Below are positions 24,751 through 33,666 of a DNA stretch of 64,000 nucleotides, piece after piece. This DNA is from CAVVJA01 sp963801715 (GTDB lineage Bacteria > Actinomycetota > Actinomycetes > Mycobacteriales > Jatrophihabitantaceae), in NCBI GenBank assembly GCA_963801715.1, contig CAWDGB010000011.1:1-64000 (forward strand), read 5' to 3'. Each line of letters opens with the position of its first letter. The first letter of the stretch is position 1. The position numbers and the translations under genes were made by a program. The notes below the pieces were generated by a model, which did no database searches, was not told where the DNA came from, and saw only the letters and a list, made by a program, of their open reading frames with translations.

Positions 24751-25587
24751 TTAGCGGGCTATGAGGTCGCTAAGTGCCCGGGGTTGCCGGTGTGTGAGCC
24801 GGGATACCTCGTCGGTGACTTGCTCCCAGCGGTGATCGCGCACCGAGGCGAACATTGACGAGAATGCGTAGCACCACCATGGGTCGAGGTCGTCGGCGGC
24901 TAGCTCTCGCTGGAAGTCCGCTGCGGTGAGGTCGACATAGCGGACCGGTGCATGCCAGGCCCGCGCCGCCTCGGCCGCGATGTCAGAGACGGTGAGCGCA
25001 GCTGGGCCCGTTAACTCGTGCACCCGAAGGCTAGGCGGGGCGACCGCGAGTGCGGCCAGGCAGCGGGCCACGTCGGCCATCGAAACCAGCGAGATGCGCC
25101 CGTCTGCGGCCGGCAGCCGAACTTCGCCGCACGCGCGCGCAGTACGCAGGAATTGCAGGAAGAACTCAGTGAAGATCGACGTCCGGGCGATGGAGGCAGC
25201 GCATCCGCTGTCGCGCAGCACCTGCTCCGTGTGGCCATAGGTGACTGCGTAGCAGAACGGCGAGGTGATATCGGCATCGAGACCGCTCATCGCGACAACG
25301 TGCCCGACACGAGCATCAGCCACTGCGCGGATCACGTTTCGATGGTGGTAAAGCACATTGACTGCCTCACCATCGCTCGAGACGAAAACGACCACGTCGG
25401 CGCCATCAAAAGCAATACGCAACGCAGCGAGATCCGCGTAATCCGCAAGGACGGATTCCACCCCCGCTGGCATGTCAGATGGTCGCCGGCGCGACACCGC
25501 CACCACCTCGTGATCACCACGTGCCGCAAGCAGGCCGACGACCCGCCCACCAACGGTTCCGGTCGCTCCGGTCACCGCAATTCGCAT
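24751..25587 (-). CDS. NAD(P)-binding protein, NmrA/atypical SDR type
   Basis: A 278-residue Rossmann-fold protein with the extended/atypical SDR loop GATGTVGG at residues 7-14 and RIAVT before it. VVFVSSDGEAVN and HVVAMSGLDAD are the following strands; the Tyr of an atypical site is in FCYAVTYGHTEQVLRDSG, a common NmrA/QOR2 pattern; ISLVSMADVARCLAALA and HELTGPAALTVSDIA are the C-terminal substrate-domain motifs. ATG at 25587 follows GGGAG, and the upstream ATG at 25614 is less likely. Probably a quinone or NADP(H) redox sensor/reductase; activity unproven. Confidence 0.82.
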   Translation of the reverse strand: MRIAVTGATGTVGGRVVGLLAARGDHEVVAVSRRRPSDMPAGVESVLADYADLAALRIAFDGADVVVFVSSDGEAVNVLYHHRNVIRAVADARVGHVVAMSGLDADITSPFCYAVTYGHTEQVLRDSGCAASIARTSIFTEFFLQFLRTARACGEVRLPAADGRISLVSMADVARCLAALAVAPPSLRVHELTGPAALTVSDIAAEAARAWHAPVRYVDLTAADFQRELAADDLDPWWCYAFSSMFASVRDHRWEQVTDEVSRLTHRQPRALSDLIAR

Positions 25588-26145
25588 GGCACTCCCAGCA
25601 TTGGTCGTGTACATCTAGATCCAGTCGGCTCAGCCAGCGGGCTCATCAACCGAGTCGACAGTCACGATCGTGCCGTGCCGGACTTAGCTGCCACCACCAA
25701 AGACCACCCGCAACCCGACTGCGACAACCTCACCCTCGGTTAAGTACACGCGCCGTCCTGACAAAGGCGACAGGCTGCCGTGGACAGGCTCGGGACATGA
25801 CCACCGCCTCCTCGGCGTCGACAACGCGTCCGCGTCGGCGCGCTGACGGCTCGCGCCCGAGCCGATATCGAACATCTCTGCTCGCTTAGCCGCGGCAGGA
25901 GCGTCGATCACTATGGCCGGGCGCGAAACGAGTTAGCAGCATGGACGGTTTCGCCGGAGCCGACTGAACACTGCCCGGAATTTCGACAGCCAGCGCCCCT
26001 GTAGCGGCCGAATAATAGGCTCCGCGTGGACGCGCGGAGGTTAGGGTGACAGGTGTCTACAGCGAAGCGGGGCATCATCGGCAACCACGTATCCCAGATC
26101 CGCCAGAGCGTCGACCTTGACTTTTGACTGGCTCCGGTCGCAGCG
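25588..26145. other. Intergenic, nothing recognised
   Basis: About 560 bases between divergent genes. Must hold both promoters. No repeat, RNA or coding frame is convincing. Confidence 0.4.
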
Positions 26146-27171
26146 GTGGCGGCTCAGGCTCGTGAGGTGATCGCCGGGTTGGTGGCGTGGGCCGACGCCG
26201 CTCAGCGCAGGCACGGCCTGCTTGGCTTTCCCTACGCGGTCATGAAGAAGTACAGCGATGACGACGGCGGCCGCCAGGCCGCGCTGATCACCTATTACAG
26301 CTTTCTCAGTATCTTCCCGCTGTTGCTGGTGGCTGTGTCGGTGCTGTCGAAGGTCCTCGTCGACCATCCGTCCTTGCGTGCCCGGCTCATCGATGCTCTG
26401 GTGCCGCCGGAACTGCAGCCCACCATCGACCACGCCGTCACGACGATGCCCTCGTCAGGTCTTCCGTTCGTCCTCGGACTCATTGGTTTGCTCTCGGCAG
26501 GCACCGGTGTGGTCTTTTCGGCGTACGAGACGCTCAATCATCTGGCAGGTGTACCGAGGCGATCGAGGTTCGGTTTCGTGCCGCGCTACGCGAGGGTGCT
26601 GCTGATGGTGGTCGTCGTATTGGTCGGAGGCGTGGCCACGGCGACGCTGACCGTCGCGTCGGGGGCCCTGCCCAATGTCAGCGGATTGCAGCAGTTGGCC
26701 GCGGCGGTCGGGACGGCAGTCGTCGTTTTCGGGGTCCTGGCGCTCGCCGCGAAGGTGCTGATCGCACGACCGGTCTCGCTGCGGGCGTCGTGGCCGGCGG
26801 CCGCGGCAGGGGCAGTCGCGGTAGCGGCAGTGCTTGCAATTGGAACCCGGCTGCTCGCCGTCCTGGTGTCCCGGTCCGGCGCCGTCTACGGCAGCTTCGC
26901 CACGGTCGTCGGAAGCTTCACCCTGCTGTACCTGGTAAGCGAAGTACTGCTGTACTCCGCGGAGGCGGCGGTCGTGCGGCACGCCAGGTTGTGGCCTCGG
27001 GCACTCGACGTCTCACGCCCGACCCCCGCCGACGTCCAGGTAATGACCCGCCTGGCGACTGAGCAGGAACGGCTTCCCAACGAGCTGATCGAGGTGCGGA
27101 TGCAGGACAGCCAGCCCGCGGACGATCCCACCGAGTCGGCGGATGCAAGCCACGAGACCGAGCGCCGATGA
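26146..27171 (+). CDS. YihY/BrkB-family integral membrane protein
   Basis: A 341-residue inner-membrane protein with about six hydrophobic segments (around residues 46-68, 103-127, 150-171, 184-204, 215-240 and 245-272). The family core is clear: an N-terminal amphipathic stretch then GGRQAALITYYSFLSIFPLLL, the GVVFSAYETLNHLAGVPRRSR loop, and late GSFTLLYLVSEVLLYSAE. The last 70 residues are hydrophilic and cytoplasmic. BrkB was once called a ribonuclease (BN), since withdrawn; members are putative transporters of unknown substrate. GTG 26146 is used; no strong ribosome site is seen. Confidence 0.88.
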   Translation: MAAQAREVIAGLVAWADAAQRRHGLLGFPYAVMKKYSDDDGGRQAALITYYSFLSIFPLLLVAVSVLSKVLVDHPSLRARLIDALVPPELQPTIDHAVTTMPSSGLPFVLGLIGLLSAGTGVVFSAYETLNHLAGVPRRSRFGFVPRYARVLLMVVVVLVGGVATATLTVASGALPNVSGLQQLAAAVGTAVVVFGVLALAAKVLIARPVSLRASWPAAAAGAVAVAAVLAIGTRLLAVLVSRSGAVYGSFATVVGSFTLLYLVSEVLLYSAEAAVVRHARLWPRALDVSRPTPADVQVMTRLATEQERLPNELIEVRMQDSQPADDPTESADASHETERR

Positions 27172-27425
27172 CCACGCCTCCCGGTCGCTGTCTGCGTCGC
27201 TCGCCAGGGTCATTGAGGTTATCGGCAGGGGCGCCACCGAGAGCAGTCCAGACATCGACGGGCCCTCGTTCGTCGGCCGGAGGCTTGAGGTCGGCATAGA
27301 GGTCGGGCGTGCATCGGGCGTCAGAACTGCATGGGCGGCTCGACAGGTCGCCCGTAAGGGAAGTCCGCGGGACTTGCCGGGCACGCGGTGGGTGGCGCTG
27401 CGAGGCCGCGATGTGGACGCTCGGC

Positions 27426-27431
27426 TAGCGT
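27426..27431 (+). promoter_or_regulatory. Predicted -10 hexamer of a leaderless transcript
   Basis: TAGCGT stands 7 bases before the GTG at 27439. Confidence 0.55.
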
Positions 27432-27438
27432 CGTGGTC

Positions 27439-28647
27439 GTGGTCGACCTGCCAGTGCTCGATGCCGCCGAACAACGCGTGCTCGGCAGCCTGCTGGAGAA
27501 GGAGATCACCGTCCCGGCGTCCTATCCGATGACGATCAACTCGGTGCGTATCGCATGCAACCAGGCCAGCAGCCGCGAGCCGGTCGTCGACTACGACGAG
27601 GAATTGGTGCATCGAACGCTGCGGGCGCTTAAGGACAAGGACCTTGTTGCGCTTACCTGGCAGGGCGCGGGCAGTCGCGTGGTGAAGTACGTCCAGACGT
27701 TCGCGCAGCGGCACGGGCTGCCGCCGGACGAGCGGGCCCTGCTCACCGTGTTGTTGCTGCGCGGGCCGCAACCGGCCGGAGCGCTCAAGACGCGCACTGA
27801 GCGGCTGCACCGCTTCGCCGACCGCGCTGAGGTCGAGGCGTGCCTTGATGGCATGGCCGGTCGCGAGACCGCGATGGTGCGCGAGCTACCGCGCCTACCG
27901 GGTCAGCAGGACAGCCGCTGGATCCATTTGCTCGGCCCGGTCGAGGCGCCCAGGGCCGGTGCCGGCCCAATGCCCGTCGACCGCGAGTCGTTGCTCGCGG
28001 CCGGGCCCGAGGCGCGCGATGACAAGGTCCGCGCGGCGTATGCCGCGGTTGCCGTGTCCTACGCCGAGCAATTCTGCGACGAGCTGGCCGGCCTGCCATT
28101 CGAATCGTGGTTGCTGCGTCGGGTTGTCGACCTGGCCGACGGTGCGCCGGTGATCGAGGTCGGCACCGGCCCAGGACACGTCGCCGCCTTCCTGGCCGAG
28201 GCCGGGGCAGACGCCACCGGTCTCGACATCACGCCGGAGATGGTCGACCAGGCTCGCTGCCGCTACCCCGGGGTCAGCTACCAGGTCGCCGACCTGCGCC
28301 GGCTGATGCGTCCCACCACCCACGACGGGTGGGGCGCCGTGCTCGCGTGGTACTCACTCATCCACCTCGCCGCGTCCGAACTGCCCGCAGCGATCGCCTC
28401 GCTCGCGCGACCGCTGCGCGCGAACGGCTGGCTCGTGCTCGCCCTGCACACCGGCGCCGAGGTACGCACCGTCACCGACTGGTTCGGCCACGAGATCGAC
28501 CTCGACTTCGTCCTGCACGACCCCGCCGAGATCCTTGCCATCGTTGAACAAATCGGCCTGCTCGACATCGAGTGGTATCACCGCGGCCCCCTCACCGGCC
28601 GCGGCGAAACCACCCAGCGCCTCTACGTCCTCGCCCGCAAGCCGTGA
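27439..28647 (+). CDS. DUF480 (YceH-like) protein fused to a methyltransferase
   Basis: A two-domain protein of 402 residues. Residues 1-175 are a DUF480/YceH tandem winged-helix module: LDAAEQRVLGSLLEKEITVP, YPMTINSVRIACNQASSREPVVDYDEE, VHRTLRALKDKDLVALTW, RALLTVLLLRGPQPAGALKTRTERLHRF. Residues 200-402 are a class I SAM methyltransferase: AAYAAVAVSYAEQF, then motif I VIEVGTGPGHVAAFLAEAGADATGLDITPEMVDQAR, LAWYSLIHL, and LARPLRANGWLVLALH. Both halves look intact. The start is set by the -10 at 27426; 17 upstream codons are dropped. Fusion of these domains is known in actinobacteria. The methylated target is unknown; DNA or a small regulator-linked molecule are guesses. Confidence 0.85.
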   Translation: MVDLPVLDAAEQRVLGSLLEKEITVPASYPMTINSVRIACNQASSREPVVDYDEELVHRTLRALKDKDLVALTWQGAGSRVVKYVQTFAQRHGLPPDERALLTVLLLRGPQPAGALKTRTERLHRFADRAEVEACLDGMAGRETAMVRELPRLPGQQDSRWIHLLGPVEAPRAGAGPMPVDRESLLAAGPEARDDKVRAAYAAVAVSYAEQFCDELAGLPFESWLLRRVVDLADGAPVIEVGTGPGHVAAFLAEAGADATGLDITPEMVDQARCRYPGVSYQVADLRRLMRPTTHDGWGAVLAWYSLIHLAASELPAAIASLARPLRANGWLVLALHTGAEVRTVTDWFGHEIDLDFVLHDPAEILAIVEQIGLLDIEWYHRGPLTGRGETTQRLYVLARKP

Positions 28648-28670
28648 GAATCGAGGTCGCGAACGGCCGC

Positions 28671-29078
28671 TTAGAGCGTCGGACCCGGCAGCCGATCGTT
28701 GGCGAGGTTCTGCAGCCGAACTTGGCCACGAGCCACCGCCCGGTCCTGCTCGTCGACGATGTCGACCAGCCACAGTTGCTGAAGACGTCCGCGGTGGATT
28801 GGCGTTGCTGTGGCTCGCAAACGACCGGCACGGACTGCGCGTAGGAAGTCCGTGTGGTTGCTCACGCCTACGACCTTGCCTCGGTCGCCCAGCCACAGGG
28901 CGGCCGCCAGGCTCGCGGCGCTCTCGACGACGGCGCAGTGGACACCGCCGTGCAGGATCCCGTATGGCTGCCACAGCTCCGGGCGTACGTCCCAGACCAG
29001 TATGACGCGGTCACCGGTCGCCTCCACGCTCTCCAGACCCAGCCATTGACTGAAGCTGCCGAGATCGTCCTGCTCCAC
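28671..29078 (-). CDS. PaaI-family hotdog thioesterase
   Basis: A 135-residue acyl-CoA thioesterase-like protein. The PaaI signature is GILHGGVHCAVVESAASLAA (about residues 41-60), preceded by VRPELWQPYG, with GVSNHTDFLRAVRAGRLRATATPIHRGR as the central strand pair and QLWLVDIVDEQDRAVARGQVRLQN closing the fold. HGG-type Asn/His and Glu geometry is present. The GTG at 29078 is taken, with TTG at 29081 equally possible; GGGGCGG is upstream. Ends convergently with the methyltransferase gene, 23 bases apart. Confidence 0.87.
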   Translation of the reverse strand: MEQDDLGSFSQWLGLESVEATGDRVILVWDVRPELWQPYGILHGGVHCAVVESAASLAAALWLGDRGKVVGVSNHTDFLRAVRAGRLRATATPIHRGRLQQLWLVDIVDEQDRAVARGQVRLQNLANDRLPGPTL

Positions 29079-29418
29079 CAAGTGGTCCGCCCCTTAATGA
29101 TGAGTGGGCCCAACCGATCAGATCGTGAACACGCTACCGGGACCACAGGACATGTGACGATGTGCTGGGCGCCCGCACAACGGCAGGCAACCGCCGCAAC
29201 GAGGAGACCAGCGCCCCAGCCACCGCAGCAGCATCGGGCGGCCCGACCACGAGCACGTCAGCCGTCGGCCGTCTGATGCACCTGGTATTCCGAGATCAAC
29301 GGGACGGCCAGACCTCGGGCCGCGACCGGGTGAGCGCTGCGCTGAAACAACCTGGTTCCGGTCAGCATGTGAGTGAGCACTTCTCAGCTGAGCCGGAAAT
29401 GCGAGGCTCCGGTCAGAA
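29079..29418. other. Intergenic, nothing recognised
   Basis: About 340 bases between minus-strand genes with no recognisable feature. Confidence 0.4.
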
Positions 29419-29769
29419 CTATCCGTTGGACGCTACGCCCACCTTGTGCCCCTGGGCGTCCGCGATCACCCCGAAACTCGTGCCCGGAACGTGTTGGGCT
29501 GGCTGAACGATGCTGCCACCTAGCTCCTGTGCCCGTGCCAGGGTTGCCTCGACGTTCTCGACGGCGACGAAGAACAGGACTTCGTCCTCAGCGCTCTGGC
29601 GCGGGCTGATGGCGACAAAGGTGCCGCCATCGACCCCGGTGTCAATAAACGTGTAGCCAGGGAAGGCGCCTTCGGAGGCGACCTTCCAGCCGAACAGGTC
29701 GGCGAAGAACCGACGGGTGGCATCGGGGTCCTGGGAACGGATTTCAGCATGTACGACTGGATGAGCCAT
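29419..29769 (-). CDS. VOC-superfamily (glyoxalase-like) protein
   Basis: A 116-residue VOC protein of the short type seen widely in actinobacteria. HPVVHAEIRSQDPDATRRFFADLFGW begins the first half (His-ligand-like H3/H6 and Glu), GTFVAISP and VLFFVAVENVEATLARAQELGGSIV form the second, and GTSFGVIADAQGHKVGV is the C-terminal strand pair with conserved Gly-His. ATG at 29769 follows AAGGAG at six to seven bases. Its length matches a single two-module unit that dimerises. Function unknown. Confidence 0.87.
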   Translation of the reverse strand: MAHPVVHAEIRSQDPDATRRFFADLFGWKVASEGAFPGYTFIDTGVDGGTFVAISPRQSAEDEVLFFVAVENVEATLARAQELGGSIVQPAQHVPGTSFGVIADAQGHKVGVASNG

Positions 29770-29978
29770 GGGAGTCTCCTTCGCACCCGGGCTGGGGTGG
29801 GTAGCTGCAATGGTGCTTGTTGACCGCCCGCCGCGATCTGGACGGCACGACCAACCGACGAACGGCCCGGCCCCAAATCGACACGTCAAGGCACCTGATG
29901 GCTCCCGTCATCGCGGCGCGATCACGCGTCTTCCGCGAGGATCCGCCCCGAGCCCGGGGGACGGGGCTAGCTGACTCG

Positions 29979-30115
29979 TGATATGTGCCGCACATTTCGA
30001 TGCGTTCCTCACCGCGTGCGCGTCGGGCCCCATTCTCGTGGCGGTCGTCGGACTCACCGCGATCGATCACCGCATCGCCGAGATCGACCTCATCCTCGAC
30101 CGGACAAGCTGGCCG
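29979..30115 (+). pseudogene. Possible remnant of an ECF sigma factor C-terminal (SnoaL-like) domain
   Basis: A plus frame reads FDAFLTACASG then PILVAVVGLTAIDHRIAEIDLILD. SnoaL-like tails of ECF41/SigJ-type sigma factors have DAFLxAC near their start and a closing strand of the form GRIVEIDxILDP; here the two stand almost next to each other, as if most of the domain between had been deleted. Short and unsupported by a start. The rest of 29770-30226 shows nothing. Confidence 0.3.
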
Positions 30116-30226
30116 CTGTCGAGGGCAGCACCGGCTCCGCGCCCGGCTAGACGCCCGGTCGCAGCGAGCCGTCACCGGCCGCGGATGCGGTCAAGCGAGC
30201 GAGAGAACAGCAGCAGCGCAGCGCCG

Positions 30227-31144
30227 CTAGCGGAGCTGTCGAACAACCTCCGCTTGAAACTGGAGGAGGAAGTCCTCGGCCTCGGCCGCCGGTATTCCGG
30301 CGTCGTCACGGACGATGAACTCCTCGACTCCCGCCTGCTGGTACTGGTCGATTGCCTCCGCGACACCTTCCGCGGTTCCCACGATGGTCTCGCCGTCGTC
30401 CGTGCCGGCCGCGGTTTGACGGGGTGCCGAGACGATCCTGACCGTGGCCCCGCAGACCCGCCGAACATCGTTCGGCGCTCGACCCGCCGCCTCACAGTGT
30501 CGATCAAGGACGTGTGACTTGCGGCGAAACACCGAGCTGCTCGCCCAGGTATGCCAAACATCGGCGAAGCGAGCCGCGATCGCCAACGTGCGACGCTCAC
30601 CCCCACCACCGATGAGAATCGGCAACGCCGGCTGGACCGGCGGCGGCTCGCAGAAGGCATCCTGCACCGCGTAATAGACGCCGTGGTAGGTCGTCGGCGC
30701 GCCCCGAGTCAACGCTCGGATGACCGCGCACGCCTCCTCGAAACGGTCCAGCCTCTCGTGCACCTCAGGAAGGTAAATACCGTATGCCCGGTGCTCGTTC
30801 GTCTGCCATCCGGCCCCGACACCAAGGGTCAACCGACCGGCACTGAGCTGGTCCACCGTGGCAGCCATATTCGCAACGACCGCAGGGTGACGATAGGTGC
30901 TGCCAAGCACCAACGTGCCGACCCTCACCTGCCGGGTCAGCATCGCCAAAGCCGTCAGACAACTCCACGCCTCAAGCACCGGACCCGGACGTGGACGGCC
31001 CTGGACATCGTGTGGCATGAAGTGATCGGCCACGTAGAGGCAATGCCACCCCGCGGAGTCCGCCGACGTGCCGATCGACCGAACGTCCTGCCACGGCCGC
31101 CCGGTATCCAGGCACAGGCTGAACAGCAGAGCCTTCGCGGGCAC
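30227..31144 (-). CDS. LLM-class (luciferase-like) F420-dependent oxidoreductase
   Basis: A 305-residue TIM-barrel enzyme of the bacterial luciferase-like family, F420- or FMN-dependent. Motifs: GWHCLYVADHFMPHD at 32-46, EAWSCLTALAMLTRQVRVGTLV, TYRHPAVVANMAATVDQLSAGRLTLGVGAGWQTNEHRAYGI (the LSxGRxxLGxGxGW-xxE signature), RLDRFEEACAVIRAL, LPILIGGGGERRTLAIAARFADVWHTW and C-terminal GVEEFIVRD. These are typical of actinobacterial F420-dependent members. The GTG start at 31144 is leaderless (TACCGT 6 bases upstream). Substrate unknown. Confidence 0.88.
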   Translation of the reverse strand: MPAKALLFSLCLDTGRPWQDVRSIGTSADSAGWHCLYVADHFMPHDVQGRPRPGPVLEAWSCLTALAMLTRQVRVGTLVLGSTYRHPAVVANMAATVDQLSAGRLTLGVGAGWQTNEHRAYGIYLPEVHERLDRFEEACAVIRALTRGAPTTYHGVYYAVQDAFCEPPPVQPALPILIGGGGERRTLAIAARFADVWHTWASSSVFRRKSHVLDRHCEAAGRAPNDVRRVCGATVRIVSAPRQTAAGTDDGETIVGTAEGVAEAIDQYQQAGVEEFIVRDDAGIPAAEAEDFLLQFQAEVVRQLR

Positions 31145-31150
31145 AGCGGC

Positions 31151-31156
31151 ACGGTA
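31151..31156 (-). promoter_or_regulatory. Predicted -10 hexamer of a leaderless transcript
   Basis: Minus-strand TACCGT ends 6 bases before the GTG at 31144. Confidence 0.55.
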
Positions 31157-31333
31157 ACCCTTGACTCGGTTTCACGTGCGTCGAGCCTGACCGGGAACTA
31201 ACAGACACCGATCAAAGAACCGACTGAGGTGATCATGTTGGTCACGGCTCTGGTCGGCTCGCCGAACAAGGGTGGCCCCACCCGCGTCGCGGTGGATGCA
31301 GTGCTGCGCGGCGCAGAGAAGGAGGGCGGCCCG

Positions 31334-32812
31334 TCAGCCGAGCTTGAACGGGTCGCGGGTCGCGCCGGTCAGCTCGACCCAGATGGACTTCACCTCGGTG
31401 TACTCGTTGAGCGCGTCGATGCCGTTTTCGCGACCCAGTCCGCTCGCGCCAAAGCCGCCGAACGGGGCGTTCGGCGCGAGCACCCGATAGGCGTTAACCC
31501 AGACGGTGCCGGCGCGCAGCTTGGCGGCAACCCGGTGGGCGCGGTGCACATCTTTCGTCCAGACCGCTCCGGCCAGGCCGTACGGGGTGTCGTTGGCAAG
31601 CTTGAGCGCTTCCTCCTCGGTGCTGAAGGTCAGTGCGGCCACGACTGGGCCGAAGACTTCCTCGCGTACCACCGTGTCCGACGGATCGACGTTGGTGAGC
31701 AGCGTGGGCTTCACGAACAACCCGCCGAACTCCTCCGCGGCCCCGCCACCGCATGCCACCGAAGCACCCTCTGACCGCGCCGTGCTGAGATAGCCCAGCA
31801 CCTTCTCATACTGCGGCTTGTTGGCGACCGGGCCCATCTCGGTTTCCGGATCGTTGGGGTCGCCCATCTTGATCGCATTGGCCCGCTCGGACACCAGCCT
31901 GACCAGCTCGTCATGGACACTCTCGTGCACGACGATTCGCGAGCCCGCCATACAGGTTTGGCCGGTCGCGGCGAACACGCCAGCCACGATGCCGTTGGCG
32001 GCCGCGGCAAGATCGGCGTCCTCGAAGACGATCTGTGGCGACTTGCCGCCCAGCTCAAGCGTGATCCGGTTGAGATTCTCAGCGGCGGCATGAGCGACGG
32101 CCCGTCCGGTCGCCGTCGAACCTGTGAAGGCCACTTTGTCGATCCCCTGGTGGCTGGCGAGCGCGGCACCGAGCTCTCGGCTGGACCCGGCGACGGCGTT
32201 GAACACTCCGTCTGGGAAGCCGGCCTGGGCGAACACCTGGGCAAAGGCCAAGGTGGACGCCGGTGAGTGCTCCGACGGCTTCACCACGAACGTATTACCC
32301 GCCGCCAGCGCCGGTGCCAGCTTGAACGTCATGAGAAGCAGCGGGGAGTTCCACGGCGTGATCGCTCCCACTACGCCCACTGGCTCCCGCCGCGTATACA
32401 GCAGGTAGTTCGGCTTGTCAGACGGGATGAGCCGGCCCTCGATCTTGTCCGCCAGACCGGAGAAGTAGTAGTACCACTGCGGCATGTACTGCAACTGCCC
32501 GATCATCTCCCGGTACAACTTCCCGTTGTCGCGTACCTCGACGCGGGCCAGCCGCTCTGCGTTCTCGCCGATCAGACCCGCGAGGCGCCGTATGCAGGCC
32601 GCCCGCTGGAACCCGGTCATCTGCCCCCAAGCTCCCTCGAAGGCGCTGCGCCCGGCAGCGACCGCGTGATCGATGTCCTCGACGCTGCCCTCCGGAATGC
32701 TGGCCCACGGTTGGCCGGCATACGGGTCGAGGGAATCGAACGTCCGGCTGTCCGATGCGTCGACGAACGAGCCGCCGATGTAGTTCTGGAACTTCTCGAG
32801 TCCCTCGGTCAT
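31334..32812 (-). CDS. Aldehyde dehydrogenase family protein
   Basis: NAD(P)-dependent oxidation of an aldehyde to an acid by a 492-residue enzyme of normal length. Key residues: Asn155 in ITPWNSP, the cofactor Lys in VVKPSEHSP, the GSTATGR glycine turn, general base Glu253 in LELGGKSP, catalytic Cys287 in GQTCMAGSR, and EEVFGPVV with its cofactor-contact Glu. C-terminal PFGGFGASGLGRENG is the usual end. ATG at 32812 has GAGGA upstream. A truncated FCD regulator fragment follows upstream at 32852, perhaps the former regulator. Substrate unknown. Confidence 0.92.
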   Translation of the reverse strand: MTEGLEKFQNYIGGSFVDASDSRTFDSLDPYAGQPWASIPEGSVEDIDHAVAAGRSAFEGAWGQMTGFQRAACIRRLAGLIGENAERLARVEVRDNGKLYREMIGQLQYMPQWYYYFSGLADKIEGRLIPSDKPNYLLYTRREPVGVVGAITPWNSPLLLMTFKLAPALAAGNTFVVKPSEHSPASTLAFAQVFAQAGFPDGVFNAVAGSSRELGAALASHQGIDKVAFTGSTATGRAVAHAAAENLNRITLELGGKSPQIVFEDADLAAAANGIVAGVFAATGQTCMAGSRIVVHESVHDELVRLVSERANAIKMGDPNDPETEMGPVANKPQYEKVLGYLSTARSEGASVACGGGAAEEFGGLFVKPTLLTNVDPSDTVVREEVFGPVVAALTFSTEEEALKLANDTPYGLAGAVWTKDVHRAHRVAAKLRAGTVWVNAYRVLAPNAPFGGFGASGLGRENGIDALNEYTEVKSIWVELTGATRDPFKLG

Positions 32813-32851
32813 GGTGTCCTCGCTTCTGTCTGCGATGGAGATGCGGATGAG

Positions 32852-33211
32852 TCAGACGGCGCCGCCGGCCCGGTCGATCAGCTCCCGGACGAGTGTCCTG
32901 ACCTGGTCGGTGTGCTGGTGAATCAGCTGCCCGGCGCGGCCGACACCGCCGGCGCGGCAGGCCTGGCTGAGCTCAGTGTGGTACTCGATGTCGAACTTGT
33001 TCCACCAGTCCTTGTCGGCGATAGCCTGCCGCCATAACGCCGATATGCCGAGGCGCTTGTACATGTCCGTGAGCTGAGGGCTGCCGCCGAGTCCGACGAA
33101 GTACATGTGGCAGCGGTGGCTCACGTCCAGGAACTCGGAAAGTCGCGGCCAGCGCAGTAAGTCCTGGGCCGTTAGCTCCGCTACAGAGGTAATCTGAAAG
33201 CGTGGCCCCAC
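32852..33211 (-). pseudogene. Truncated GntR-family regulator (FCD ligand domain only)
   Basis: The frame carries only the C-terminal half of an FCD-type GntR regulator: RLSEFLDVSHRCHMYFVGLG, then SPQLTDMYKRLGISALWRQ, then DIEYHTELSQACRAGGVGRA and GQLIHQHTDQVRTLVREL. The EYHxxLxxACRxG and IHQHTDQV helices contain the metal-binding His pattern of FCD domains. The ~100-residue winged-helix DNA-binding part is absent; the MarR gene starts divergently at 33202 where it should be, and 33211 overlaps it by 10 bases. Probably a deletion remnant, likely once the regulator of the aldehyde dehydrogenase; a functional free FCD protein is less likely. Confidence 0.7.
33190..33195 (+). promoter_or_regulatory. 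Predicted -10 hexamer of a leaderless transcript
   Basis: TAATCT ends 6 bases before the MarR GTG at 33202. Confidence 0.6.
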
Positions 33212-33666
33212 CGACGATCTCGAGCGCGAAACTCGCGGGCGACCTGCTCGAGGCGGTGAGCCAACTCCGGCGCAATACCCGGCGGGCTGTGGGGAAGCCG
33301 TGGCCGGCCGCGGATCTTACGGGTGCGCAGATCGAGCTGCTGCGGGTCGTGCGCCGCCAGTCCGGAGTTACGGTGGCGGCGGCCGCGGCCGACCTCGGCG
33401 TGGCCGCGAACACGGTGTCGACGCTCGTCCGTCAGCTCAGCGACGTCGGCCTCCTGAGACGGAATTCGGACACCCGCGATCGACGCGTCGGACGGCTGGC
33501 CTTGACCGAGGCGGCCCGCCACCGTCTCGACAATTGGCGGGATCACCGGGTCGGGTTTCTGGCTGAGGCGCTCGACCGGCTTGAGCCGGCTGAGCAGGAA
33601 GCAGTGGATGTCGCGCTGCCGATCCTGGCCCGGCTGGGGGACCTGCTCGGGGAGGCTTCAGCATGA
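33202..33666 (+). CDS. MarR family transcriptional regulator
   Basis: A 154-residue winged-helix dimer. LTGAQIELLRVVRRQSGVTVAAAAADLGVAANTVSTLVRQLSDVGLLRRNSDTRDRRVGRLALTEAA covers residues 39-105, with the recognition helix ANTVSTLVRQL and the wing DTRDRRVGRLALT. The GTG start is leaderless. It overlaps the ABC ATPase start by four bases (ATGA), so it heads a three-gene exporter operon and is the natural candidate for its local repressor. Confidence 0.9.
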   Translation: MAPPTISSAKLAGDLLEAVSQLRRNTRRAVGKPWPAADLTGAQIELLRVVRRQSGVTVAAAAADLGVAANTVSTLVRQLSDVGLLRRNSDTRDRRVGRLALTEAARHRLDNWRDHRVGFLAEALDRLEPAEQEAVDVALPILARLGDLLGEASA

